Shown: positions 51,103-59,882 of the stretch, piece by piece
Layout of the letters: each line of letters begins with the position of its first letter
Numbering within the stretch: the first letter of the stretch is position 1
Source of the DNA: an uncultured Christensenella sp.
Lineage (GTDB): Bacteria; Bacillota_A; Clostridia; Christensenellales; Borkfalkiaceae
Assembly (NCBI GenBank): GCA_910579295.1
Contig: CAJTTC010000002.1
Span: 62,001-126,000 of the forward strand
Direction of reading: 5' to 3'
DNA: 64,000 nucleotides
Notes under the pieces: model-generated
What the model saw: the letters and a program-made list of their open reading frames with translations, nothing else
Databases searched by the model: none
Told to the model about the DNA's origin: nothing
Program-made: the position numbers and the translations under genes

Positions 51103-52383
51103 TTACGGCATAACTATGCAGGCGTCCCTCTCCGCGCCGACCGAAACGTAGCGGATTTTACAGTTGCACAGCTTTTCCAAGAGGTGAATATAGTCCAAAG
51201 CTTCCTTGGGCAAATCCTCAGCCGTACGGCACTTTGAGGTGTCGCAGTGCCAACCCTTAACCTTTTCAAACACGGGCTTGCACTCGTCCAACACGTCCGT
51301 AAACGGGAAGTCGTCTAAAATTTTGCCGTTCAGCTCGTAATGCGTGCAAATTTCAATCTCCTCGTAGTCGTCGAGAATATCGAGCTTTGTCAGAGCAATT
51401 TCGTCCGCTCCCTGACACATAATGCCATAACGGGAAGCTACGACGTCGAAAGGTCCTACTCTTCTGGGTCTGCCCGTCGCCGCGCCGTACTCGCCGCCCA
51501 ATTCGCGCAAACGGTCAGCCTTTTTACCGAAGTACTCGCAGGTGAACGGCCCTGCGCCCACGCAACTCGAATACGCCTTCATAATGCCTATCGAATTGTC
51601 AAGCTTTAAGTTGGGAACGCCCGCGCCGATAGGGGCGTAAGCCGCAATTGTCGACGATGAAGAGGTATAGGGAACTATGCCGTAATCGATATCGCGAAGA
51701 GCGCCGAGCTGAGCTTCGAACATTATCTTTTTGCCGCTTTTATGCGCTTCGTTGAGGTATATTCCCGTGTCAATTATGTAATCGCGCAGGGGCTTGCCGT
51801 ACTCCTCGAAATAAGCAATCATATCCTCGCTTTTAACGGGGTCGAAGCCGTACGCCTTGATAGTCATATTCTTCCACGCAACGATATCGGGCAGACGCTT
51901 ATAGAGAAGCGAGAGATTTAAGAGCTCGCCCATACGGAAAGCCTTTTTCATATACTTATCCGCGTAGACGGGAGCTATGCCGCGGCGCGTCGAGCCGTAG
52001 GGCTTACCCGTAGCCTTGGTCAGTCTGTCCTCCTCCATTATATCCTGCAACACGTTGTAGGGCATTGTTATTATAGCCTTATCGCTTATTTTAAGGTTTT
52101 CGGGAGTAATTTTAATACCCGCCGCGCGCAACCTGTCCATTTCGGCGCAAAGGTGCTTTATGTCGATAACCATACCGCAACCGAGAACGTTTACTACGTT
52201 TTCGCGCAGTATGCCCGAGGGAAGCAGATTTAAAATAAATTTGCCCTTATCGTTTATTACCGTGTGTCCCGCGTTGTTTCCGCCCTGATAGCGGCAAACG
52301 ACGTCGAAATCGCGCGAAAGAAGGTCTACCATTCTGCCCTTGCCTTCGTCGCCCCAATTTATCCCACAGATACTTGTAAGCAT
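51103..52383 (-). CDS. purA: Adenylosuccinate synthetase
   Basis: Forms adenylosuccinate from IMP, aspartate and GTP. The ATG at 52383 starts SICGINWGDEGKGRMVDLLS, the family P-loop (WGDEGKGR rather than the more usual WGDEGKGK), followed by YQGGNNAGHTV; downstream TGKPYGSTRRGIAPVYADK and TGRPRRVGPFDVV are IMP/GTP-binding segments. 426 residues is normal. GAGAGG lies before the ATG; an upstream in-frame start would add 11 residues. The leader of about 80 nt has no recognisable purine riboswitch. Confidence 0.96.
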   Translation of the reverse strand: MLTSICGINWGDEGKGRMVDLLSRDFDVVCRYQGGNNAGHTVINDKGKFILNLLPSGILRENVVNVLGCGMVIDIKHLCAEMDRLRAAGIKITPENLKISDKAIITMPYNVLQDIMEEDRLTKATGKPYGSTRRGIAPVYADKYMKKAFRMGELLNLSLLYKRLPDIVAWKNMTIKAYGFDPVKSEDMIAYFEEYGKPLRDYIIDTGIYLNEAHKSGKKIMFEAQLGALRDIDYGIVPYTSSSSTIAAYAPIGAGVPNLKLDNSIGIMKAYSSCVGAGPFTCEYFGKKADRLRELGGEYGAATGRPRRVGPFDVVASRYGIMCQGADEIALTKLDILDDYEEIEICTHYELNGKILDDFPFTDVLDECKPVFEKVKGWHCDTSKCRTAEDLPKEALDYIHLLEKLCNCKIRYVSVGAERDACIVMP

Positions 52384-52468
52384 AAAAATACCTCTCTTAC
52401 CGAACTCTTTGGTCAATGCGGAACGCAGAACAACCCGTTTTTAATTCCTTATTCCGAATTACTATATT

Positions 52469-52497
52469 ATTATAGAATAAACGGCGCGTATAGTCAA
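52469..52497 (-). promoter_or_regulatory. Promoter of purA
   Basis: On the minus strand TTGACT (52497-52492), 17 nt, TATAAT (52474-52469); start expected near 52462, about 80 nt before the ATG. No PurR box was recognised. Confidence 0.8.
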
Positions 52498-52617
52498 GTT
52501 AAAACGCGACAAGTTAAACCCCGCCGCGTTAATTTTATTTTATTGATTTTCAAAGTAGAACAGCTCTTCGAATGCAAGCACAAGCTGCCAAGTTTACTTG
52601 TCAAGAGCTTTGACATA

Positions 52618-52989
52618 TTATTTTACAAATTTATCAGGCACGCCGCGGCGGGTGACTAAATAGATATACCAGATATAGCCGATTACGGGAATGAAGAGCA
52701 CGAATATGAAGAAGCCGCTTCTGCCTATATCGTGCATTCGGCGGATTATCAGCGTGATTGACGGCAACAGCTCAACTATGCAGAACAGAGCAAACAAGAC
52801 AATCATAATAATGCTGAAAGTATTTATCTGCGGAGTAAAGCAGGTCAGGCTTATAACAAGCAGTGCAAGCAGGACAAGCATTATTAAAGAGTTGCCCAGA
52901 ACTCCCCACCAAAATTCGCGCCGAGAGCTTGTGCCGTGCCAATCGAGCGCTCTCGCCCAAAACAACTTAAATCCGTTTTTTAATTCCAT
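52618..52989 (-). CDS. DUF805 family membrane protein
   Basis: 123 residues. Conserved start WHGTSSRREFWWGVLGN followed by three to four TM helices and the family signature RRMHDIGRSGFF, then a short tail. The function of DUF805 proteins is unknown. The ATG at 52989 fits homologues; the longer frame upstream would run through a hairpin and the -10 box. TATAAT (53001-52996) lies six bases before the ATG, so the mRNA is predicted to be leaderless. It follows glnN on the same strand after a hairpin. Confidence 0.88.
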   Translation of the reverse strand: MELKNGFKLFWARALDWHGTSSRREFWWGVLGNSLIMLVLLALLVISLTCFTPQINTFSIIMIVLFALFCIVELLPSITLIIRRMHDIGRSGFFIFVLFIPVIGYIWYIYLVTRRGVPDKFVK

Positions 52990-52995
52990 AACGTT

Positions 52996-53001
52996 ATTAT
53001 A
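52996..53001 (-). promoter_or_regulatory. -10 box six bases before the DUF805 start codon
   Basis: On the minus strand TATAAT, then AACGTT, then ATG. No good -35 hexamer is visible 17 nt upstream. Confidence 0.5.
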
Positions 53002-53022
53002 ACCAACGCAGGAAAATTTAAG

Positions 53023-53048
53023 CGCTCCGCGGCGTAAGCCGCGGAGCG
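53023..53048 (-). terminator. Hairpin terminator after glnN
   Basis: Perfect 11-bp GC-rich stem CGCTCCGCGGC/GCCGCGGAGCG with a 4-nt loop, followed on the minus strand by CTTAAATTTT, a weak T-run. Confidence 0.65.
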
Positions 53049-53075
53049 TAATGTAATTAAAAAGATATTTGCGAA

Positions 53076-55160
53076 CTAATTGTTTACGCTGTATAAAAGG
53101 TCGAAGTAAGTGGGGTACGGCCAATATTCGGAAGAGGTGAGCGTTTCCATTTTATCAACGCACTCCCTTATCTGATCCATTAAGGGAATAACGCTGTGAG
53201 CCATAGCCTGCGAAGCTACGCCCACGTTTGCAAGATTAATATTTTTCAGCTCACCCTCGAGCTTGCCCGTAAGCGAGCACGCCTTGTCGTTGAGCCCCGC
53301 AAGCGTAGTTATAATCTCCTTTTCGCCCGAACAGGGAAGCTCTTCGCATACGGACTGCTTTGCGGCAACGTTTGTGCAGAGGTTGGCTACAAAGTCGGAC
53401 ACGGCGGGAATAATATCCCTCTTGACCATTTCGAGCATTGTCAACGCCTCTATATTGATAATTTTGCAATAGTTTTCAAGCTGAATATCGGCGCGCGCTA
53501 TCGCCTCGGCGCGGGTGTATACGCCCTGACGGACGAACACTTCTATATTCTTTTCCTCGAAGCATACGGGCACGGCGTCGGCGGTAGTCTTTGCGTTGAG
53601 CAGTCCGCGCCTTGCCGCCTCGTGCTCCCAATCAGGACCGTAGCCGTCCTCGTTGAATATTATGCGGTAATGAGCTTTGAGTTCGCGCGCAATAATCTTC
53701 CGCGCCGCCTTTTCCTTGTCCTTAGCCTCTTCGAGCTCGTCGGCAAAGCACGCGAACGCGTCGGCAACGATAGTATTGAGCACGATATTAGCGTCGGACA
53801 CGTTAGCCTGCGAGCCAACCATACGAAATTCGAATTTGTTGCCCGTAAATGCGAACGGCGAAGTCCTGTTTCTGTCCGTCGCGTCCTTGGGGAATATGGG
53901 GCTTTCGGGCACTCCGATAGAGCCCTTTTCGACCTTGACGGGAACGTAGTCGACGCCCTTTACGATACTGTCGACAAGCGCGCCGAGCTGATCGCCGAGG
54001 TAAACGGATATGATTGCGGGAGGAGCTTCGTTTGCGCCCAAGCGATGGTCGTTGCCCGCCGAGGCTACGGAAGCCCTTAAAATTCCCTGATAGTCGTCAA
54101 CCGCCTTAATGACCGCCGCGAGCACAAGCTGAAACAGCGTGTTCTCCTCGGGTCTGTCGCCGGGGTTGAGAAGATTGAAGCCGTCGTCAGTCGACATAGA
54201 CCAGTTGTTGTGTTTGCCGCTGCCGTTAATCCCCTCGAAAGGCTTTTCGTGCAAAAGGCACGCAAGATGATGCTTTTGCGCAACCTTCTTCATAATCTCC
54301 ATAGTCAGCATATTCGTATCGACAGCGACGTTTGCCGTACAGAATACGGGCGCCATTTCGTGCTGAGCGGGCGCAACCTCGTTGTGCTTTGTCTTGGACA
54401 GTATGCCGTAGCTCCAAAGCTCCTCGTCCAAATCGTGCATAAAGTCGACTATGCGGGGTTTGAGCATACCGAAGTAGTGGTCTTCGAGCTCCTGTCCGCG
54501 GGAAACGTGAGCGCCGAAAAGCGTTCTGCCGCAGAGGCGCAAATCCTTTCTGCGCATAAACTCCTCTTCGTCGACAAGGAAGTATTCCTGCTCGGGGCCT
54601 ACGGTCGTAGACACCTTTTTGCACTGCCTGCCGAACAGCGCGAGTATGCGCTTCGCATGCTTGTCGATAGCGTTCATAGAGCGCAGAAGCGGCGATTTTT
54701 TGTCGAGAGTTTCACCCGTGTAGGATACGAATACGGTGGGTATGTAGAGCGTACCCTCTTTTACGAACGCGGGCGAGGTAGGGTCCCAAGCCGTGTAGCC
54801 GCGCGCCATATAGGTAACGCGCGAGCCGCCCGAAGGAAAGCTCGAAGCGTCCGCCTCGCCTACCGTAAGGCTCTTACCCGTAAGGCGCATAATAACCTTG
54901 TCGCCCTCGGGTTCGATAAAGCTGTCGTGCTTTTCCGCCGTCAGCCCCGTAAGCGGCTGAAACCAATGCGTGTAATGAGTCGCGCCCTTTGACACCGCCC
55001 ACTTTTTCATTGCCGAGGCAACCGTGCCCGCAATCGAAACGTCGAGCCGCTTGCCCGATTCTATCGTAGCCCGAAGCGCCTTGTAGACCTCGTTGGGCAA
55101 CGTCTCTTTCTGCACCTGATCGTTGAATACGTTTTCACCGAACATTTGGGGAAGATTCAT
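53076..55160 (-). CDS. glnN: Glutamine synthetase type III
   Basis: ATP-dependent formation of glutamine from glutamate and ammonium. The 694-residue length, about 240 more than type I, and segments FGENVFNDQVQKETLP, HYTHWFQPLTGLTAEKHDSF, GPEQEYFLVDEE, HNEVAPAQHEMAPVF and FEGINGSGKHNNWS are typical of GSIII (GlnN) of Clostridia, Bacteroidota and cyanobacteria. It has its own consensus promoter and a hairpin terminator, hence is monocistronic. No GlnB or GlnR gene is nearby. Confidence 0.97.
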   Translation of the reverse strand: MNLPQMFGENVFNDQVQKETLPNEVYKALRATIESGKRLDVSIAGTVASAMKKWAVSKGATHYTHWFQPLTGLTAEKHDSFIEPEGDKVIMRLTGKSLTVGEADASSFPSGGSRVTYMARGYTAWDPTSPAFVKEGTLYIPTVFVSYTGETLDKKSPLLRSMNAIDKHAKRILALFGRQCKKVSTTVGPEQEYFLVDEEEFMRRKDLRLCGRTLFGAHVSRGQELEDHYFGMLKPRIVDFMHDLDEELWSYGILSKTKHNEVAPAQHEMAPVFCTANVAVDTNMLTMEIMKKVAQKHHLACLLHEKPFEGINGSGKHNNWSMSTDDGFNLLNPGDRPEENTLFQLVLAAVIKAVDDYQGILRASVASAGNDHRLGANEAPPAIISVYLGDQLGALVDSIVKGVDYVPVKVEKGSIGVPESPIFPKDATDRNRTSPFAFTGNKFEFRMVGSQANVSDANIVLNTIVADAFACFADELEEAKDKEKAARKIIARELKAHYRIIFNEDGYGPDWEHEAARRGLLNAKTTADAVPVCFEEKNIEVFVRQGVYTRAEAIARADIQLENYCKIINIEALTMLEMVKRDIIPAVSDFVANLCTNVAAKQSVCEELPCSGEKEIITTLAGLNDKACSLTGKLEGELKNINLANVGVASQAMAHSVIPLMDQIRECVDKMETLTSSEYWPYPTYFDLLYSVNN

Positions 55161-55212
55161 ATAAAAAATACCTCTCTCGCAAAACTTTCTGCTTTAGTTT
55201 TTCATAAATGAA

Positions 55213-55241
55213 ATTATATCCGTTTTACCTATAATTGTCAA
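55213..55241 (-). promoter_or_regulatory. Promoter of glnN
   Basis: On the minus strand TTGACA (55241-55236), 17 nt, TATAAT (55218-55213), perfect consensus; leader about 45 nt. No regulatory palindrome was noticed. Confidence 0.85.
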
Positions 55242-55326
55242 CAATAAAGCCCTCACAAGTTGTTATAAGACGTATAAGCCAAACTTATTAAAGCTGTTTA
55301 TTATATGCCGCCGACCGTTCGAATTT

Positions 55327-56634
55327 TTACTCTTCGCCGTTGTCGTCAAATCTTGCGGGCTTTATAAGGTGCGTTCCCTTGACGTCGTTGTGCATATCGG
55401 CGGGGTTTTCGGCGACAATTCCGCGCTGTACCGAGGCATAACCGTGCTTTTTACGAATGGCGTCGACGCAACGCTCCACCCTCTCGCGCTTGGCGTAATC
55501 GCCCGCCGTTTCGTCCAGAGTTATCTGCGACTGTCCGTTGTCGAAGCCCGAAACGGTCACGCCCAACGCCCGCACGGCAAACGGCGGCTTGAATTTATTG
55601 GTAAACAGCGCGTATGCGTGTTCGGCAATCTCCTCACAAAGGCAGGTGTGCCGCACTTTTTTCTGCGCCGTAAAGCTTGCCAAATCCGAGCCGCGCACCC
55701 ACAGATGCACTGTATCGGCAAGCCCCGTCTCCGCCTCCCTCAGCCGCGCCGCAACGCTCTCGCTCAAAACGAACAGCGTACGCTTAACGTCGTCGTAAGT
55801 AGTCAGATCGCGCGGACACGTCATCGAGTTACCTATTGATTTGAGCTCCCTGTCGTCGCCGAGCGCGCGCACTTCCGTTTCGTCCTCACCGCGCGCATAC
55901 GTCAGGAGCGTCTGTCCGAATTTACCCAGAGCCCTGACGACCTTATTATCGTCCGCCGCGGCGAGCTTGCCTATCGTATTATAGCCCATTGCCGTAAGCT
56001 TAGCCGCCGTCGCGCCGCCCACCATAAGCAGGTCGGAAACGGGCAAACCGAAAATCATATTTTTGTAATTGAGCAGGGATATAACCGTAGTGCCGTCGGG
56101 CTTTTTTAAATCCGAACCGAGCTTTGCGTAAATTTTATTGAACGACACTCCGACCGACACCGTAACGCCCGTTTGCCTTTTGACGGCAAGTCTTATCGTA
56201 TCGCCTATATGCCGCAGAAAGCCGTCGGAGAAGTGCTTTTCGCCGCCCTCCCCGACGTATTTTTCGCCGTCGTAAGCGGGAAAAACCTTGGTTGAGTGCG
56301 TCACGTCGAGCCAACATTCGTCTATGCCGTAGCTCTCTATGAGGTCGGTGTACTCCGCGTAAATCGCCTTAACCTTGCGCGACATACTCATATACTTATC
56401 AAAATGAGGGCGCACGACGATAAGGTCGGGACACTTGCGCTTTGCCTGCCATACCGTGTCGCCTGTCTTTATGCCCTTGCGCTTTGCCTCCTCGCTCTTT
56501 GCAAGCACAATGCCGCGCCTTTCCTCCTCGTTACCGCAGACGGCGACGGGCTTGCCGGCAAGCTCGGGATTGAGCATACGCTCGACCGAAGCGTAAAAAT
56601 TATTCAGATCGGAATGCAATACAATTCTTTCCAT
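55327..56634 (-). CDS. dinB: DNA polymerase IV (Y-family translesion polymerase)
   Basis: Error-prone polymerase for lesion bypass. I chose the ATG at 56634 (AAGGCG upstream), where the family start ERIVLHSDLNNFYASVERML begins; the earlier ATG at 56706 lies within the promoter. The palm carries the catalytic Asp of SDLNNFYAS and the GIDECWLDVT motif (the SIDE/Y-family acidic pair), then SVGVSFNKIYAKLGSDLKKP. 435 residues. The C-terminal part has no clear canonical beta-clamp peptide that I could identify. No LexA box (CGAAC-N4-GTTCG) is visible in the promoter. Confidence 0.94.
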   Translation of the reverse strand: MERIVLHSDLNNFYASVERMLNPELAGKPVAVCGNEEERRGIVLAKSEEAKRKGIKTGDTVWQAKRKCPDLIVVRPHFDKYMSMSRKVKAIYAEYTDLIESYGIDECWLDVTHSTKVFPAYDGEKYVGEGGEKHFSDGFLRHIGDTIRLAVKRQTGVTVSVGVSFNKIYAKLGSDLKKPDGTTVISLLNYKNMIFGLPVSDLLMVGGATAAKLTAMGYNTIGKLAAADDNKVVRALGKFGQTLLTYARGEDETEVRALGDDRELKSIGNSMTCPRDLTTYDDVKRTLFVLSESVAARLREAETGLADTVHLWVRGSDLASFTAQKKVRHTCLCEEIAEHAYALFTNKFKPPFAVRALGVTVSGFDNGQSQITLDETAGDYAKRERVERCVDAIRKKHGYASVQRGIVAENPADMHNDVKGTHLIKPARFDDNGEE

Positions 56635-56677
56635 AACGCCTTGCCGAGCGGATATATGACAACCGCTCTCAATTAAT

Positions 56678-56706
56678 ATTGTACCACTTTTCAACGCATA
56701 ATTCAA
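56678..56706 (-). promoter_or_regulatory. Promoter of dinB
   Basis: On the minus strand TTGAAT (56706-56701), 17 nt, TACAAT (56683-56678); leader about 37 nt. No SOS box was seen. Confidence 0.7.
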
Positions 56707-56753
56707 CAGCCTGAAAGCGGTAAAAAATTTTATGGAAAATTATGGCAAAAGAA

Positions 56754-56782
56754 TTGTTTTTTTGTTGACTTAGGGCTATAAT
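56754..56782 (+). promoter_or_regulatory. Promoter of the ferritin gene
   Basis: TTGTTT (56754-56759), 17 nt, TATAAT (56777-56782); start expected near 56789 and GGAGG at 56801-56805 before the ATG. No Fur or PerR box was recognised. Confidence 0.65.
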
Positions 56783-56811
56783 ATAGGCGAATAAAATTTT
56801 GGAGGCAGACA

Positions 56812-57330
56812 ATGATTGACAAGAAAATCGCTGAACTTATCAACGATCAGGTAAATAAGGAGCTTTACTCCGCTTATCTCTATCTTGACTTTGCAAACTA
56901 CTATGAGGCGGAGGGGCTTGACGGCTTTGCCCATTGGTATCAGATACAGGCGCAGGAAGAGAGAGATCACGCTATGATGATGAGAAGATATCTCATAGAC
57001 AACGGCATTCACGTTAAATTCGGCGCAATTGCTCAGCCCGACAAGGATATGAAGAAGCACGACGATCCGCTTAAATACGGCTATGAGCACGAGCAGTACG
57101 TAACCTCGCTTATAAACACCATCTACGCCGCAGCGTTTAAAATCAACGATTTCAAGACGATGCAGTTCCTCGATTGGTTTATTAAGGAGCAGGGCGAGGA
57201 GGAAAAGAACGCCGAGGATATGATAAGAAAATTCGAGCTGTTCGGACACGACGCAAAGGGCTTATACGCTCTCAATCAGGAGCTTAACGCAAGAGTTTAC
57301 ACGGCTTCGACAACAGGTCCCGCAATGTAA
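56812..57330 (+). CDS. Non-haem ferritin
   Basis: Iron storage and detoxification protein forming a 24-subunit shell. The 172-residue, four-helix protein has the ferroxidase ligands of FtnA-type ferritins: Glu in NKELYSAYLYLDFANY, Glu and His in IQAQEERDHAMMM, and the Glu/Gln-rich FIKEQGEEEKNAE. YEAEGLDGFAHW is typical. It has its own promoter and terminator. No haem-binding Met of bacterioferritin was evident. Confidence 0.95.
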   Translation: MIDKKIAELINDQVNKELYSAYLYLDFANYYEAEGLDGFAHWYQIQAQEERDHAMMMRRYLIDNGIHVKFGAIAQPDKDMKKHDDPLKYGYEHEQYVTSLINTIYAAAFKINDFKTMQFLDWFIKEQGEEEKNAEDMIRKFELFGHDAKGLYALNQELNARVYTASTTGPAM

Positions 57331-57359
57331 ACGGCGAGCCGTCACACAAAAAAAATTAA

Positions 57360-57395
57360 CCTCGCGGAGAGGCACTCTCCGCGAGGCGTTTTTTT
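57360..57395 (+). terminator. Intrinsic terminator of ferritin, also reached from aroA
   Basis: CCTCGCGGAGAG pairs with CTCTCCGCGAGG around a 3-nt loop, then CGTTTTTTT on the plus strand; the A-rich left flank (ACAAAAAAAAATTAA) gives a U-run for aroA transcripts on the minus strand. Confidence 0.92.
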
Positions 57396-58617
57396 ATTGC
57401 GTAAGCCCGTCGCATAGATTATCCAATACGTCGAAGTACTCCTTGAACGTCTTGGAGCAAACCTCGGCGTCTTTTATTACAACGCCCTCCGTTCGCAAAC
57501 CGCAGAGAGAAAAAGCCATTGCAACGCGGTGGTCGCCGAAGGTCTGAATGTCCGCGCCGTGAATATGAGCGCACGGATATATAACAACGCCGTCCTCCAA
57601 CTCTCCGCACTCAACGCCCATTGCGCCGAGATTGCGCACAATCGCGTCAATTCTGTCGCACTCCTGCCCGCGGATATGAGCAACCCCAACAATGCGCGTA
57701 GGCTTTTTGAGATAGGGAGCAACCGCCGCCAGCGTAAGAGCCTGATCGGAGAACGACGACATATCCACCGTGCCCCCGTTAAACTCATTGAGCATATTTA
57801 TCAACTTGATATCGCCCTGCATTGTGTGCGGCGTTACACCCGCAACCTTAATATCCGCGCCGACAAGCTTGTTTATGGCATAGAAGTAACACGCCGCCGA
57901 AACGTCGGGCTCGATATCGTATTTTTTAGCCGTATAGCCGCCGTCTACGGTATACTCGCCGTTCCTTTCCTCTACGTTTACGCCGAACGACCACATCATA
58001 TCGAGGGTCATCTTTACGTAGTCTAACCCGTGACTGCCAACCGCCTTTATTTTAAAGGGCTTATGTACGAGCACTCCCGCCATCAACAGCGCCGAGAGAA
58101 ACTGACTGCTCTTGGTTATGTCGACCGTAACGCTGTCATTCGGGTCAGCCGTGCCGTATACGGTGAACGGAAAACAATTCTCTTCACCCTCGAACCCGAA
58201 CGCCGCGCCCATATCCTTTAACGCTCTTATCAACGCGGCTTGCGGGCGCTTTTGCATCTGTTCGGAAGAAGTAATTCTGAACTGCCCGTCGCAGAGGGCG
58301 AGCATAGCAGTCAGAAAACGCGCCGCCGTGCCCGCGCTGCCGACGTAAATTTCGCCTCTGTTTACAGGCAGTCTGCCGCCGCACCCCGCAACCTTTACGG
58401 TGGCGCCGTCTATGCTGACGCCTATTCCCAGCGATTTGACGGCGTTTAAAAAGGTCGCGCAGTCGTCCGAAAGCTGAGCCCCGTAAAGCGTGCTGTCACC
58501 GTCGGCTAACGCCGCCAGAAGCAACGCGCGCGCCGTGATACTTTTCGACCCGGGCACGCGCACCGTCGCGCTCTTATTCTTTATTTTTCCGTAGATTGTC
58601 CTGACCCTGTAATCCAT
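57394..58617 (-). CDS. aroA: 3-phosphoshikimate 1-carboxyvinyltransferase (EPSP synthase)
   Basis: Shikimate-pathway step joining phosphoenolpyruvate to shikimate-3-phosphate. 407 residues; start PGSKSITARALLLAALADG matches the substrate-binding motif (usually GSKSxTNRALL, here TAR). YVGSAGTAARFLTAMLAL, ITKSSQFLSALLMAGVL and FGDHRVAMAFSL are also diagnostic. No other aro genes are adjacent; it is followed downstream by the ferritin terminator. Confidence 0.95.
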   Translation of the reverse strand: MDYRVRTIYGKIKNKSATVRVPGSKSITARALLLAALADGDSTLYGAQLSDDCATFLNAVKSLGIGVSIDGATVKVAGCGGRLPVNRGEIYVGSAGTAARFLTAMLALCDGQFRITSSEQMQKRPQAALIRALKDMGAAFGFEGEENCFPFTVYGTADPNDSVTVDITKSSQFLSALLMAGVLVHKPFKIKAVGSHGLDYVKMTLDMMWSFGVNVEERNGEYTVDGGYTAKKYDIEPDVSAACYFYAINKLVGADIKVAGVTPHTMQGDIKLINMLNEFNGGTVDMSSFSDQALTLAAVAPYLKKPTRIVGVAHIRGQECDRIDAIVRNLGAMGVECGELEDGVVIYPCAHIHGADIQTFGDHRVAMAFSLCGLRTEGVVIKDAEVCSKTFKEYFDVLDNLCDGLTQ

Positions 58618-58667
58618 AATTTAACCGACTTCAATTACGCATAACGCGCTATGCATTTCCGAATAAT

Positions 58668-59882
58668 TTAACCCTTTCTTCTTCTTAAAATGTCGCCCGC
58701 GGACAGGTTATAGGGGCAGTTAATTACGTAGCGCTCCTGTACGAGCTTGCAGTCTGTTACGCTCTCGCCCGAACTGCTAACCGCGCTTTCCACCACGAAC
58801 GATTTACCGAAATTGTCCGTCGGGGAAAGTATTTCGAGCTCGTCGCCCACTTTAAATCTTCCGCGCATTTCAACCTGCACCTTGCCCTCGCCGCCGCCTA
58901 AAACGTTGGCTATATAGTCGCAATCGCCCTTAGCCTGACTGTCGGAATAATTGACCGTCGCGCGGTTTTCACCCAACATATACGCCGTGGTATAGTCGCG
59001 GTGAGCCGCCGTTGCAAGCTCGCGGGCAATGCTTTCGTCAAACCCGCCGTCTATGCACCTGCGGTAGGCGTTTATAACGGTGGCAAGGTAATATTCGCTC
59101 TTCATTCGCCCCTCTATCTTAAACGAGCACACTCCCGCGTCAAGCATTTCGTTTAAGTACGCCGACATATTCAGGTCTTTACTGTTAAAGATATAAGTGC
59201 CTCTTTCGTCCTCTTCTACGGGCATTTCGCCGCTGTCGCCGCCCAAATCGTTCTTCTTTACGGTATAGTTCCACCTGCACGCCTGCACGCACGCGCCGCG
59301 GTTAGAGGGTCTGCCGCTAAGATAGTCAGACAAAAGACATCTGCCCGAATACGATATGCACATAGCGCCGTGCACGAACGCCTCCAACTCGATCTCGGGC
59401 ACAAATTCGTGTATTTCCTTAATTTCCGCAAGAGAAAGCTCGCGGGCAAGAATGGCGCGGCTTGCGCCCTGCTCGTTCCAGAATTTAACGGCGTATTTGT
59501 TGGTAAGATTGGCTTGGGTGGAGATATGTACGGGGAGGTCGGGCGCAGCCTTTTTAGCGGCGTAAAATACTCCGCTGTCCGAAATAATAGCCGCGTCCGC
59601 TCCGACGTCGTAAAGATACTTAAAATAGTCTGACAGCGCGCCGAAATCGGCGTTGCGCGCAAAGATATTTGCCGTAACGTATACTTTTTTGCCGAGAGAA
59701 TGAGCAAGCCCGACTGCGTTTTTCAGCTCCTCCGCGTCAAAATTGTCGGCGAACGAACGCAGAGAAAAAGCCTTGCCGCCTATGTACGCCGCGTCCGCGC
59801 CGAAATAGAACGCCGTTTTAAGTTTGCTAAATCCGCCCGCAGGCGCTAACAGTTCAACTTTCCGTTTCATTTTTTCTTTCAT
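58668..59882 (-). CDS. U32 peptidase-family protein, probable tRNA uridine hydroxylation factor TrhP
   Basis: 404 residues. Start VELLAPAGGFSKLKTAFYFG and the U32 signature AFVHGAMCISYSGRCLLSDY followed by GACVQACRW cysteines, which in this family bind an iron-sulfur cluster. Rather than being collagenases, TrhP proteins are known to form 5-hydroxyuridine at tRNA position 34, using prephenate. The start overlaps the end of the trmR-like gene by 29 bases, the arrangement expected for the yrrM-yrrN/O cluster of Bacillus; here there is only one U32 gene instead of two. Confidence 0.87.
   Translation of the reverse strand: MKEKMKRKVELLAPAGGFSKLKTAFYFGADAAYIGGKAFSLRSFADNFDAEELKNAVGLAHSLGKKVYVTANIFARNADFGALSDYFKYLYDVGADAAIISDSGVFYAAKKAAPDLPVHISTQANLTNKYAVKFWNEQGASRAILARELSLAEIKEIHEFVPEIELEAFVHGAMCISYSGRCLLSDYLSGRPSNRGACVQACRWNYTVKKNDLGGDSGEMPVEEDERGTYIFNSKDLNMSAYLNEMLDAGVCSFKIEGRMKSEYYLATVINAYRRCIDGGFDESIARELATAAHRDYTTAYMLGENRATVNYSDSQAKGDCDYIANVLGGGEGKVQVEMRGRFKVGDELEILSPTDNFGKSFVVESAVSSSGESVTDCKLVQERYVINCPYNLSAGDILRRRKG

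Noticed and set aside
52384..52462. Purine riboswitch in the purA leader
   Set aside because: The leader is only about 80 nt, AT-rich, and shows neither the conserved purine-aptamer core nor a terminator hairpin.
53196..54080. 294-residue plus-strand frame
   Set aside because: Antisense to glnN, no family signature.
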